Assembly (NCBI GenBank): GCA_022842225.1
Contig: JALHPX010000044.1
Span: forward strand, 1-12,491
DNA from: a bacterium
GTDB taxonomy: Bacteria; Bdellovibrionota; FAC87; UBA2466
DNA length: 12,491 bases
Reading direction: 5' to 3'
The position numbers were made by a program, and so were the translations under genes. Below, one piece after another: positions 1-6,786 of this stretch. The notes under the pieces were generated by a model that was given only the letters and a program-made list of their open reading frames with translations, did no database searches and was not told where the DNA came from. Numbering within the stretch: position 1 is the stretch's first letter; each line of letters opens with the position of its first letter.

Positions 1-1470
1 GCGGATATACTCTTGCTGTTGCTCAGGAGTTAATTTCGAGATCTTCTCTTCGTCCGCAGGGATATCGTTTTTGAATTCCTCGTACTCCGCTTGGTATTTG
101 CGACCGTATCTCTCCAATTGCACCAAGGTCGGGAACACGCGCTCGAATTCTTCTTCAAGTTTCTTCACGTCCACGCGATCCGAAGTAACGGGATTAACTT
201 TCCACTGATTCAGATCCAAGAGATGCGCCCACTCGTGGACTGCCACTTCGCGCATTTCCTTTTTGATTTGTGCGGCTGGGTACATCGAAATCAGCCATTC
301 TTTGCCAAGCTCTTTTTCCATCAAAGGCTTAGCAAAACGCTTAGGAATATTCCCTGCAAACTTTTCGACCACATCGTTCGGAACAACGCCCGCGACCAAC
401 CCACTCTTTACACTTCCAGCAAGTGCCGGCATGTAGACGAGATTCGGATTCGAATCCTGCGTGCTTAAACCGTGCTTAGCAAAAAACTCGCGTACTTTGG
501 GAGCGTCGATGACTTCCGAAATCGGAGTCGATTCCTTGCGGGTATTTGCAATTATTTTCTGACCAGCGACTACTTGGCCGACTAGTTTTTCCAAATGAAT
601 CGGCTCAGGATCCACTCCGTCAGCCGTGTTCAGGTAGAGATCCCGGTTCTTAAAATCTTCCCAGTCCAAGAAGTCTTTTTGCCATTCGCCATTCCAAATC
701 AACTTTAGGCGCTCCATCAGCGAGGTATTCACGGCGCTGGAGGCTGCAAGCATGGTGGTCTTTTTCCAGTTTGGATCGGTAAAGATAACCATCGCGCGCT
801 CTTTAATTTCGCCTGTTTTAGGATCAATCTTAAGAACATCGAAAAAGGGGGCCTTGCCCAAAAGCACATCAAAGTGGGCACTATTGGCGCTGTACTTGCT
901 GCGCGTCTCTTTGTCCATCGGGGCCAGAACGTAGACATCCCCATTCTTAGCATTTTCAGGGAGCTTGCCGAAGATCGAAGGCGATACCACTCTCGCTTTG
1001 TTCTGTTTGATGGCCTCCTGATATTTCTCGTGCGCAACTGGAACAGCTTCAGCGGCGTTTTTAAGCACCTCTTCTTTTACTTTAGCAAGCCTCTCAAGAA
1101 GGGCTTCGCCTTCAGAAATAATTTTCTGTTCGGCAGTTCGTTGACTTAGACTGCTGCCAGTGTCGTACGTGTCTTGCGCGTGTGTCTTTTTCGAAAGCTC
1201 TTCGGCTTTCTTCGCGAGTTCTTTTTCCTTCTCAATCCAGGAGTACCACTCGTCCGAGTAATACTTGGTCAGTTTTGTGCGTAGCGACTTTTTTGCAGCA
1301 CGGAGTTTTTTCGAATCGATTTTCTCATAACCTGCCCAGTTCTTATAACGAGCGGCCGCTAAATCTTCGGACCATTGTCTGTCCCATAGATGTCCGTCTG
1401 GACTCAGGTCTGTATCATCCGTGTCTCTATACTCAGAATTTTTATAGTCTTGGTAGGTTTTCCATTTCTT
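1..1470 (-). CDS. C-terminal part of a frameshifted secreted protein with an HExxH zinc-protease motif (runs off the window)
   Basis: This frame is open without a stop from 1470 to position 1, about 490 codons, and leaves the window. I read it by hand on the reverse strand. It has no plausible start near its upstream end: the first ATG in frame is at 918, well inside. Its sequence continues the coiled-coil protein encoded at 2480-1404 once a one-base shift near 1458 is allowed, so it is best read as the same gene. The region is rich in Lys and Glu, with several coiled-coil-like stretches. At 237-223 it encodes H-E-W-A-H followed by L-L-D, about residues 749-753 of the joined protein. HExxH is the zinc-binding and catalytic signature of many metalloproteases, and an Asp three residues later is seen, for example, in the anthrax lethal factor-like group. 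The third zinc ligand is not obvious and may lie beyond the window. The coding frame is well supported; protease activity is an inference from the motif. Confidence 0.8.
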
Positions 1471-2480
1471 TCAGCATTGTCTTTGGCCGCTCTTAGGTCC
1501 GCCTGAGCGCTATCGTGCTGCTTTCTCACTTCCCAATATTCTTTCTCAAGGCTCTGCTTCTTAGCTTTTGCGACCTTGATTTTCTCGGCTTCTTCCGCCG
1601 CCTGACTGTCGAGTGCCGCCAATTGCTTTTTTAGATCCGTTTGTTCGGCCAATTGTTTCCGGCGCAACTTCAACTCTTCATCGCTCAGGCCTTTAGCCGC
1701 ATCGACCGGAACGCCGTCTTTGCCTAAGACTTCCGCAATCAACTTGAGCGCCTTTGCCTGCTCTGGATCCTCTGCTCTTGCAAAGTCCGTATGCCCCTGC
1801 AAACCCTTTTTAAACTGCAGCTGCGTAGGAGGCGAAACTCGCCCTTCTTCTGCGTCCTTGGCCCACTGGGTGCGGCATTTTAGGACGGAAGATTCTTCCA
1901 GTTTCTCTGGCGGCATTGAAATGACTTTGCCATTCACAAGATAAATGTCGTGCGTCTCGAGATGCGTTCGACCTTCTTCTTTATGGAAGTGCATGATCTT
2001 GAACTGGCGTACCGCTGCACTGGCCATCTTCTTATCTAAAGCTTGGTTCCCCGGCATTTCGGCTAGTAAAAAATCGCCATCTACCCACAGAGGTCGAAAA
2101 GGAGTTTCTGTATCGGTATGCGTATGGGTCGCAGAGTTGGAATAGTAGATGCTGGCGGTCGTTTCTTTTTGGAGAATGCGGTGCGTGCCCGCTTCATTCT
2201 CGACGATTTCAAGTTCAATCAGATCGCCTTTGCAATTGGCGAACTTCATTTCAGCGAGTGGCGCCACCAGCTCCATCGCTTTTTTCAGCACTTCAGGGCG
2301 GTCCGGTAAGGCTGCATACTTTGGAAAGCTAGCAAGAACAGCGGCAATCTTCTCTTCGTGGTTGACGTCTTTCGCCGCAAATCGCTGGAAAGCGTCTTTT
2401 ACTTGCTCGGGGGCATGCGGCTCGGCAAACGCCGGTAGTGCAGTGAGACCAATGAGAAGAGTAACTAAGACAAAGCGCAT
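1404..2480 (-). CDS. N-terminal part of the same secreted coiled-coil/HExxH protein, ending early by frameshift
   Basis: The ATG at 2480 starts a clear Sec signal peptide (hydrophobic residues 4-18, likely cleavage after A-F-A at 17-19), so the protein is exported. A GAGG Shine-Dalgarno lies 7 bases upstream, which supports this start. Residues 20-270 are a mixed region of no family I recognise, with a short His/Thr-rich patch near 117-123. Residues about 270-340 are a Lys/Glu/Ala/Gln-rich coiled coil. The frame stays coherent to about residue 341, then gives a short unrelated tail and a TGA at 1406-1404. The -1 frame from about 1458 instead continues the charged coiled-coil character for at least 486 more codons. 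The simplest reading is loss of one A in GGAAAACC (A-tract at 1458-1461), either a real mutation or a sequencing/assembly error. The joined protein would be at least 827 residues. Confidence 0.82.
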   Translation of the reverse strand: MRFVLVTLLIGLTALPAFAEPHAPEQVKDAFQRFAAKDVNHEEKIAAVLASFPKYAALPDRPEVLKKAMELVAPLAEMKFANCKGDLIELEIVENEAGTHRILQKETTASIYYSNSATHTHTDTETPFRPLWVDGDFLLAEMPGNQALDKKMASAAVRQFKIMHFHKEEGRTHLETHDIYLVNGKVISMPPEKLEESSVLKCRTQWAKDAEEGRVSPPTQLQFKKGLQGHTDFARAEDPEQAKALKLIAEVLGKDGVPVDAAKGLSDEELKLRRKQLAEQTDLKKQLAALDSQAAEEAEKIKVAKAKKQSLEKEYWEVRKQHDSAQADLRAAKDNAERNGKPTKTIKILSIETRMIQT

Positions 2481-2676
2481 ACAAAAACCTCAGCCTATCC
2501 GTTGCAAAGTGTGCCACGGTTAAGCGGAAGATTTGCGAGCGTCAACAGCCAAGGGCGCGCAAAAAGTGTCAGGTTGTTGGGTAAACAGTGTACGTATTCA
2601 GTAGAAATTCACAGTCAGCGGATCCAGCCTAAACCTGTAACATTCCTGCAATACCTGTCCGGGACAGGTAGCGGAA
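2481..2676. other. Intergenic region between the aldolase and the HExxH protein gene
   Basis: This gap of 196 bases holds the 19-base palindrome described separately, just past the aldolase stop, and the GAGG ribosome binding site of the downstream gene. On the minus strand there is a TTGACG -35-like hexamer with no convincing -10 at the right distance. A TGGCAC...TTGCA string near 2504-2517 looks like sigma-54 but has the wrong spacing. No coding frame here is credible. Confidence 0.5.
2652..2670. repeat. Perfect 19-base palindrome just downstream of fbaA
   Basis: TACCTGTCC-G-GGACAGGTA has two perfect 9-base arms around a single central base, and begins 6 bases after the aldolase stop codon. 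It could fold as a 7-base stem with a CCGGG loop. No T-tract follows on the minus strand, so it is not a standard intrinsic terminator. It may be a repeated extragenic palindrome, a factor-dependent 3' end, or a protein-binding site. Confidence 0.6.
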
Positions 2677-3735
2677 TCATCGCCGGCAGTTGAGATCTTC
2701 AAACGCCTGGCAAACGCGCTGGACAAATACCTTCTCGCCTTCGCGGAGCCAGTTGCGCGGATCGTAGAACTTCTTATTCGGTTTATCGTCGCCATCGGGA
2801 TTGCCTATTTGGCCCTGGAGATAGCCTTCGTTCTTTTTGTAGAACATGCGGATGCCGTCCCAGAAAGCCCATTGCGTATCGGTGTCGATATTCATCTTCA
2901 CGACGCCATAGCTGATCGCTTCTTTGATCTCTTCTTTGGTAGAGCCCGAACCGCCGTGGAAAACAAAATTGATCGGGTTTTTGCGGGTATCAAATTTTTT
3001 GGAGACGAAATCTTGAGAGTTTTTCAAGATCGTCGGAGTGAGAGTGACATTGCCCGGCTTGTACACGCCGTGCACGTTGCCAAAAGCTGCCGCAATGGTG
3101 AAGCGAGGGCTGATGGCTTTTAGTTTTTCGTAGGCATAGGCCACGTCTTCGGGCTGTGTATAGAGCTTGGAATTATCGACGCCGGAATTGTCCACACCGT
3201 CTTCCTCACCCCCCGTGACGCCTAATTCGATTTCCAATGTCATGCCCATCTTATCCATGCGCTTTAAATAGGCGGCGCAGGTGGCGATGTTCTCCTCAAT
3301 GGGATCTTCGCTGAGATCGAGCATGTGGGAGCTAAAAAGTGGGAAGCCGTGATCGCGGAAGTGCTTTTCACTGGCATCGAGCAAGCCATCCACCCACGGC
3401 AACAATTTGCGAGCACAGTGGTCGGTGTGCAAAATCACCGGCACTTCGTAAGTCTTTGCCATGATGTGCACATGGTGCGCGGCCGAGATGCCGCCGGAGA
3501 TAGAGGCTAGTTGATTGGCGTTATCAAGGCTCTTGCCGGCGAAGAATTGGGAGCCCCCATGCGAGAGCTGAATGATGACCGGAAAGCCGGTTTTCTTAGC
3601 GGCTTCCAAGCACCCATTGACTGAGTTGGTACCGATTACGTTTACTCCGGGAAGCGCGTACCCCTTAGAGTGCGCATCCGCGAAAACTTCTTGAACTTCA
3701 TCCCCAAATAGCACGCCGGCTCGAAATTTTGACAT
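2677..3735 (-). CDS. fbaA: Class II fructose-bisphosphate aldolase (FbaA type)
   Basis: This cytosolic enzyme of glycolysis and gluconeogenesis reversibly splits fructose 1,6-bisphosphate into dihydroxyacetone phosphate and glyceraldehyde 3-phosphate, using a divalent metal. At 352 residues it has the length of the E. coli-type class IIa enzymes. The expected residues are present: catalytic Asp105 and metal ligand His106 in HTDHC, Glu170 in LEIELG, the conserved TGGEEDG loop at 174-180, His222 in NVHGVY, His260 in FHGGSGS, and the phosphate/substrate-binding segment KMNIDTDTQ at 280-288. No catalytic residue is missing. The ATG at 3735 matches the family N-terminus, although no clear Shine-Dalgarno precedes it. 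It lies 50 bases downstream of the TraB-family gene and could be cotranscribed with it or use the weak promoter noted at 3742-3771. Confidence 0.97.
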   Translation of the reverse strand: MSKFRAGVLFGDEVQEVFADAHSKGYALPGVNVIGTNSVNGCLEAAKKTGFPVIIQLSHGGSQFFAGKSLDNANQLASISGGISAAHHVHIMAKTYEVPVILHTDHCARKLLPWVDGLLDASEKHFRDHGFPLFSSHMLDLSEDPIEENIATCAAYLKRMDKMGMTLEIELGVTGGEEDGVDNSGVDNSKLYTQPEDVAYAYEKLKAISPRFTIAAAFGNVHGVYKPGNVTLTPTILKNSQDFVSKKFDTRKNPINFVFHGGSGSTKEEIKEAISYGVVKMNIDTDTQWAFWDGIRMFYKKNEGYLQGQIGNPDGDDKPNKKFYDPRNWLREGEKVFVQRVCQAFEDLNCRR

Positions 3736-3741
3736 GGGCGA

Positions 3742-3771
3742 ACACTAGCACCGACGAGGATAGAAATTCAA
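3742..3771 (-). promoter_or_regulatory. Weak candidate promoter for fbaA, implying an almost leaderless message
   Basis: On the minus strand TTGAAT (3771-3766) is followed after 18 bases by TAGTGT (3747-3742), itself preceded by TG one base upstream as in an extended -10. Both hexamers match the consensus only partly. If used, transcription would begin within a few bases of the fbaA ATG, which would fit the lack of a ribosome binding site. Confidence 0.25.
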
Positions 3772-3785
3772 TAACGGGAAAGCCG

Positions 3786-4712
3786 CTATAGAGCTGGCTT
3801 GGGGAGGTAGTCGCCGTGGTTGGCTTCATTCACGCGAGTGACCCGAAACCCCTCGGCGCTTAGCAATGCGACAAGCCCTTGTTCGCCGGCTAGGTGCATC
3901 GCTCCAACGGCGATAAACATTCGCCCACCCAAAGAGTGACGTTCAACAATCTGCTTGGTCCAACTAATGTTCCGCTGCGTTAGGGATATATTCGCAATAC
4001 TTGGGATAACCTGCTCTTGGTTTCGAACCACCTGATTATAAGCTTCGAAATCGCCTCGTTCGAAGGCACCCGGGGCCGAGAGAGGCAACTCAGTTAGAAG
4101 TTCCGCTTCAAGGATTTGCGGAGTGAAGGCGGAAATCAGTGGGCCAACGATCTCCGAAGTTTCTAGACCTGATATCTTCATCCCTAATTTTCTAGCCTTC
4201 TTCTCCATCTCTTTTTCGAGATAAACGCCGCTTTTTTTCGATTTTAAGTCGAGATCCATAATTGTGGATGCTCCAAAAGGAGTGAGGCGCTTAAGCAATC
4301 CATCGCCAAGTCCAAGTTTCTCCTTAAAACGAGAAACGAGTTTCTCATAGGCAGCTGGCGATAAGGTTTCCGACAAAGGGGGGCCACTTAAGCGGCACAT
4401 GGAAGCAAGGGTTTTTACCGTACAAACAAATCCCTCCAGCATGGAGGCATTGTTTTCCGTGACTAGCGAATCAGAAGAACTGAATAGGTTGCCGACGTAA
4501 TGCGGGAAATTCTCAAGGCTAAATCCGACGTGCCGCGTACCGAAAATGAAAGTCACGTTGCCATCTTTTTCGGCGGCAAATAATAGAGGAGTAACGCTGT
4601 GGACTTCGACGGCAGTCGAGCAAATGGTTGCCTTTCCGACACCGGAAGCTGCGGCGACGCATGTCGCGAATAGGAATGTGAAAGCTAAAAAGCTTGAAAC
4701 TAATTTACCCAT
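3786..4712 (-). CDS. TraB/GumN family protein, exported
   Basis: The protein has 308 residues with an N-terminal signal sequence (hydrophobic residues 4-22), so it probably acts in the periplasm or envelope. The family is recognised from the paired motifs at its ends: G-T-R-H at 58-61 after a hydrophobic strand, the G-L-E-T segment in the middle, and a C-terminal GAMHLAGEQG block at 270-279 followed by LVALLSAEGFRV. These are typical of the TraB/GumN (Tiki-like) fold. Animal Tiki members are metal-dependent proteases; the function of bacterial members is mostly unknown, so I do not assign a substrate. A Cys at 18 lies inside the signal region but lacks a good lipobox. There is no clear Shine-Dalgarno: the bases just before the ATG are C-rich. 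A 15-base palindrome lies 40 bases upstream. The gene follows the barrel-like gene with a 62-base gap. Confidence 0.88.
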   Translation of the reverse strand: MGKLVSSFLAFTFLFATCVAAASGVGKATICSTAVEVHSVTPLLFAAEKDGNVTFIFGTRHVGFSLENFPHYVGNLFSSSDSLVTENNASMLEGFVCTVKTLASMCRLSGPPLSETLSPAAYEKLVSRFKEKLGLGDGLLKRLTPFGASTIMDLDLKSKKSGVYLEKEMEKKARKLGMKISGLETSEIVGPLISAFTPQILEAELLTELPLSAPGAFERGDFEAYNQVVRNQEQVIPSIANISLTQRNISWTKQIVERHSLGGRMFIAVGAMHLAGEQGLVALLSAEGFRVTRVNEANHGDYLPKPAL

Positions 4713-4752
4713 GGGGTGGGGGTGTTACCACAAAAGGCCGATCGACCTCCAC

Positions 4753-4767
4753 TGACAATAATTGTCA
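4753..4767. promoter_or_regulatory. Perfect 15-base palindrome upstream of the TraB-family gene, possible operator
   Basis: TGACAAT-A-ATTGTCA has two perfect 7-base arms with one central base. It lies in the short gap between the barrel-like gene stop and the TraB-family start, 40 bases before that ATG. The stem is AT-rich with no following T-run, so it is a poor terminator and more like a dimeric repressor or activator site. I cannot assign a regulator. Confidence 0.4.
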
Positions 4768-4774
4768 CTCGCCC

Positions 4775-6247
4775 CTAAATATCAAACCCAAACGACACGC
4801 CGGTGCGAATAACGCTGAATTCACTGAGCGGGTTGTTGGTGTGGCGGAGTAACCAATCATAGGACAGGCGCAAGCCAATGCGGAGCGGCCACGAACGCAC
4901 GTGGAAATTGTACCCCAAACCAAACGTAAGCTTTTGGGTATTGAGCGAAGGGTGCGATCCGAGTTCGAGCCACGGCGTCAGGTGGTGGCGCCCCCAAATC
5001 ACCATATGGGGCTCAATCAACAATGAGGCTACAGAGAGGTGCGGATCTGGAGCGTTTGGCGAAACCGCCGTCGACGAATAGTTTGCGAGCAAATCGATTC
5101 GGTAGCGAAAAGGGTTTCCCAGCCAACCGAAGTTCTCTCCGTAGAGGCGAACCCCGAATCCGAGGCGAGTATTGGCAAAGTTCGACGACTCATCCGCGGC
5201 CATGTTCACCGAACCGGTAACCGAGCCGTGAAAAACGTACCTCTGTTTTATCAGCACGGTTAAGTCCGCGCTAACGTAAAAGCCGCCGTAACTCAGTCCC
5301 TGCTTATTCTTAAACTGATAGTGTCCGAGTTCGCCACGCGGTTCAAACAATGCAACAGGAAAGAAATCATGCACAACGATCGAATTACCTTCGACAGTCT
5401 GAAAGGTATTGCTCGGGCCTTCATGCTTTCTTCCCTGATCGAGAAGATTGATTTGGTACGAGTATTGGCCGGGCGATAAATTTATCAAACCCATTTCGCG
5501 CCAGTCGACATACGGCGGAGGAAACCCATAGCGCACAAGCCGGGCAATGATGCGCGATTTCCTGTCCTTCACGATGAGTTCCCAACCGTCGTAGACTTCC
5601 TCGCGAATGGGCGGCGCATAGATCCGGAAGGAAAGCGCGGAGTGCTTCAGGGCATCTAAATCGACGGTACGAGCGGGACGATGGCGGGAATAGAGTTGCA
5701 CAAAGGCGGAGCTTTCAAATCGACTGTAGAAACTCTTTCCAATTTCTTCCACGCCCTGCTGCGTTTTCACCTTGAAGCTAAAGGTGCTCGGTCGGCTCAA
5801 CCAATAGTTAATGAGTTGAAAGACGCGGACTTTGCCTTCGGGCGTGAGCACGCGAAACTCAAACAGCGTGGGCTTGAGCTGGAGGGGGATCTTCAAACTA
5901 AATTCGGGACGCTCTGGATCAATTTGGACAAACTGATTCTGGAATACCAGCTCATGGCCCGGAGCGAGTTTCCCCATGAAGTAAACGTAAGGAAGACTGC
6001 CCTGATTAACGTAGAGAAAACGTCCACTGTTTGGGCTCCACTCAATCATGTCGGGTGGAACGGGATCTAACTCACTAAATTCAACGTATTCGCCAGCCGG
6101 CAAAATTTCCTGCTCCGAGCTCTGAGCGCTCGCCAAGTCGTCAAACTCTTTGGCCTCGGAGATCGCAGAGTTCTCCAAGAAGTCAGGTTGGTCTGCCGAC
6201 CAACTCAGCATCGCGAATGCGGATAAAATTTTAATAAAAAGAAGCAT
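4775..6247 (-). CDS. Exported two-part protein: beta-sandwich-like region and C-terminal outer-membrane-barrel-like domain
   Basis: I do not recognise a named family. The protein has 490 residues. The N-terminus is a signal peptide (MLLFIKILSAFAMLSWSA, cleavage likely near 18), followed by an acidic Ser/Glu-rich stretch to about residue 60. Residues about 60-290 look like extracellular or periplasmic beta-sandwich domains. Residues about 221-275 (GWELIVKD...PPYVDW...LSPGQYSYQI) resemble the FlgD/OmpA-associated Ig-like pattern, in which a W-x-I strand is followed by a P..v.W turn and G.Y.Y.. strand. Residues about 300-490 show alternating hydrophobic/polar strands, Gly/aromatic turns and Tyr/Trp/Phe girdles, and end in SFGFDI, as expected of an outer-membrane beta-barrel. 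The ATG has no Shine-Dalgarno. It starts 8 bases after the stop of the upstream small frame, suggesting translational coupling. Role unknown; a surface or envelope protein is likely. Confidence 0.85.
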   Translation of the reverse strand: MLLFIKILSAFAMLSWSADQPDFLENSAISEAKEFDDLASAQSSEQEILPAGEYVEFSELDPVPPDMIEWSPNSGRFLYVNQGSLPYVYFMGKLAPGHELVFQNQFVQIDPERPEFSLKIPLQLKPTLFEFRVLTPEGKVRVFQLINYWLSRPSTFSFKVKTQQGVEEIGKSFYSRFESSAFVQLYSRHRPARTVDLDALKHSALSFRIYAPPIREEVYDGWELIVKDRKSRIIARLVRYGFPPPYVDWREMGLINLSPGQYSYQINLLDQGRKHEGPSNTFQTVEGNSIVVHDFFPVALFEPRGELGHYQFKNKQGLSYGGFYVSADLTVLIKQRYVFHGSVTGSVNMAADESSNFANTRLGFGVRLYGENFGWLGNPFRYRIDLLANYSSTAVSPNAPDPHLSVASLLIEPHMVIWGRHHLTPWLELGSHPSLNTQKLTFGLGYNFHVRSWPLRIGLRLSYDWLLRHTNNPLSEFSVIRTGVSFGFDI

Positions 6248-6255
6248 TTTTTTTA

Positions 6256-6495
6256 CTAAGCGAATCGTAAAACTTGTTCGTAAAGCGATACCAACTTTCT
6301 ATCCCAAACATCCTCGGCCGACTTCGCCGCCAATTCTTTGCACGACTTGCAAAGGCCTCGAACCTCAAACCGATACGAGAGCGTAGTGCTTTGAAGAGAT
6401 AAAGTCGGAACCAGCTCCATGCACCCGCAAGGTTTGATTTTTTCAAGGTTGCCTGAACCATAAATTCGCAAGGACTCCCAATGAGTTATCGACAT
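6256..6495 (-). CDS. Small protein or C-terminal fragment with CGC...CKSC cysteine pairs
   Basis: This 79-residue frame from ATG 6495 has a C-G-C pair (about residues 23-25) and a C-K-S-C pair (about 49-52). The four cysteines suggest a small zinc-binding or redox domain. The end is a Lys/Glu/Asp-containing helix, and the stop lies 8 bases before the barrel-like gene, so they may be cotranscribed. No Shine-Dalgarno precedes the ATG, and the frame remains open and protein-like upstream to a TAG at 6573-6571 (a beta-like segment VQRIKTISYFVSAGRPK). That suggests the true protein begins further upstream and that this is the C-terminal part of a gene whose first part is in the frame at 6754-6443. 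A competing frame at 6461-6231 is very Arg/Ser-rich and is probably a shadow. Confidence 0.55.
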   Translation of the reverse strand: MSITHWESLRIYGSGNLEKIKPCGCMELVPTLSLQSTTLSYRFEVRGLCKSCKELAAKSAEDVWDRKLVSLYEQVLRFA

Positions 6496-6754
6496 TTTGG
6501 GTCGCCCAGCTGAGACGAAATAACTTATGGTTTTGATGCGCTGTACCGATTGAATCGAACAGGCCGAGAGCTACTGCAAAAGGGGTCTGGTGAACGCTCG
6601 CCTTTATGAGCGTTTGCTGCGTGACGTCGAGTGGATGGAAGAAGCCGAGAAGAGGCCCGTCTATCGGCACGTCAAACGCGCTTTTGACGTACTCTTTAGC
6701 GCTTCGACTCGCACTCCGCACCTGAAGCGAGTGAAACGCCGTCGCAGCTAGCAA
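6443..6754 (-). CDS. Uncertain small frame, possibly the N-terminal part of the cysteine-pair gene
   Basis: The frame begins with TTG at 6754, 32 bases after the RsgA stop, with a weak GAAGAAAAG purine run upstream. The first 70 or so residues (a helix with EYVKSAFDVP, then LLGFFHPLDVTQQTLIKASV and AVALGLFDS) look like real protein. The remainder to the stop at 6443 is less convincing and overlaps the 6495-6256 frame. A one-base shift between about 6570 and 6496, for example in TTCAATCGG near 6550, would join GLFDS to SVQRIKTISYFVS and give a single protein of roughly 165 residues. No family recognised. Confidence 0.4.
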   Translation of the reverse strand: MLAATAFHSLQVRSASRSAKEYVKSAFDVPIDGPLLGFFHPLDVTQQTLIKASVHQTPFAVALGLFDSIGTAHQNHKLFRLSWATQNVDNSLGVLANLWFRQP

Positions 6755-6786
6755 AATCTTTTCTTCAAAAAGTCTAAGTTACGAAG

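Noticed and set aside
729..1037. A minus-strand frame of 102 residues.
   Set aside because: It is very rich in Arg, Pro and Ser and lies inside the long open frame 1470-1 in another phase; it is a shadow.
1455..1475. Programmed -1 ribosomal frameshifting as an explanation for the split gene.
   Set aside because: The incoming frame reads GGA AAA CCT, which does not form an X XXY YYZ slippery heptamer, and no strong stem is obvious just downstream; a one-base indel is simpler.
2504..2517. TGGCAC...TTGCA on the minus strand before the HExxH protein gene, resembling a sigma-54 promoter.
   Set aside because: The GG and GC elements are only 8 bases apart; sigma-54 requires 10, so the resemblance is probably accidental.
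6231..6461. A minus-strand frame of 76 residues overlapping the barrel-like gene start.
   Set aside because: It is Arg/Ser/Trp-rich, overlaps the cysteine-pair frame in a different phase, and runs into the barrel gene; probably a shadow.
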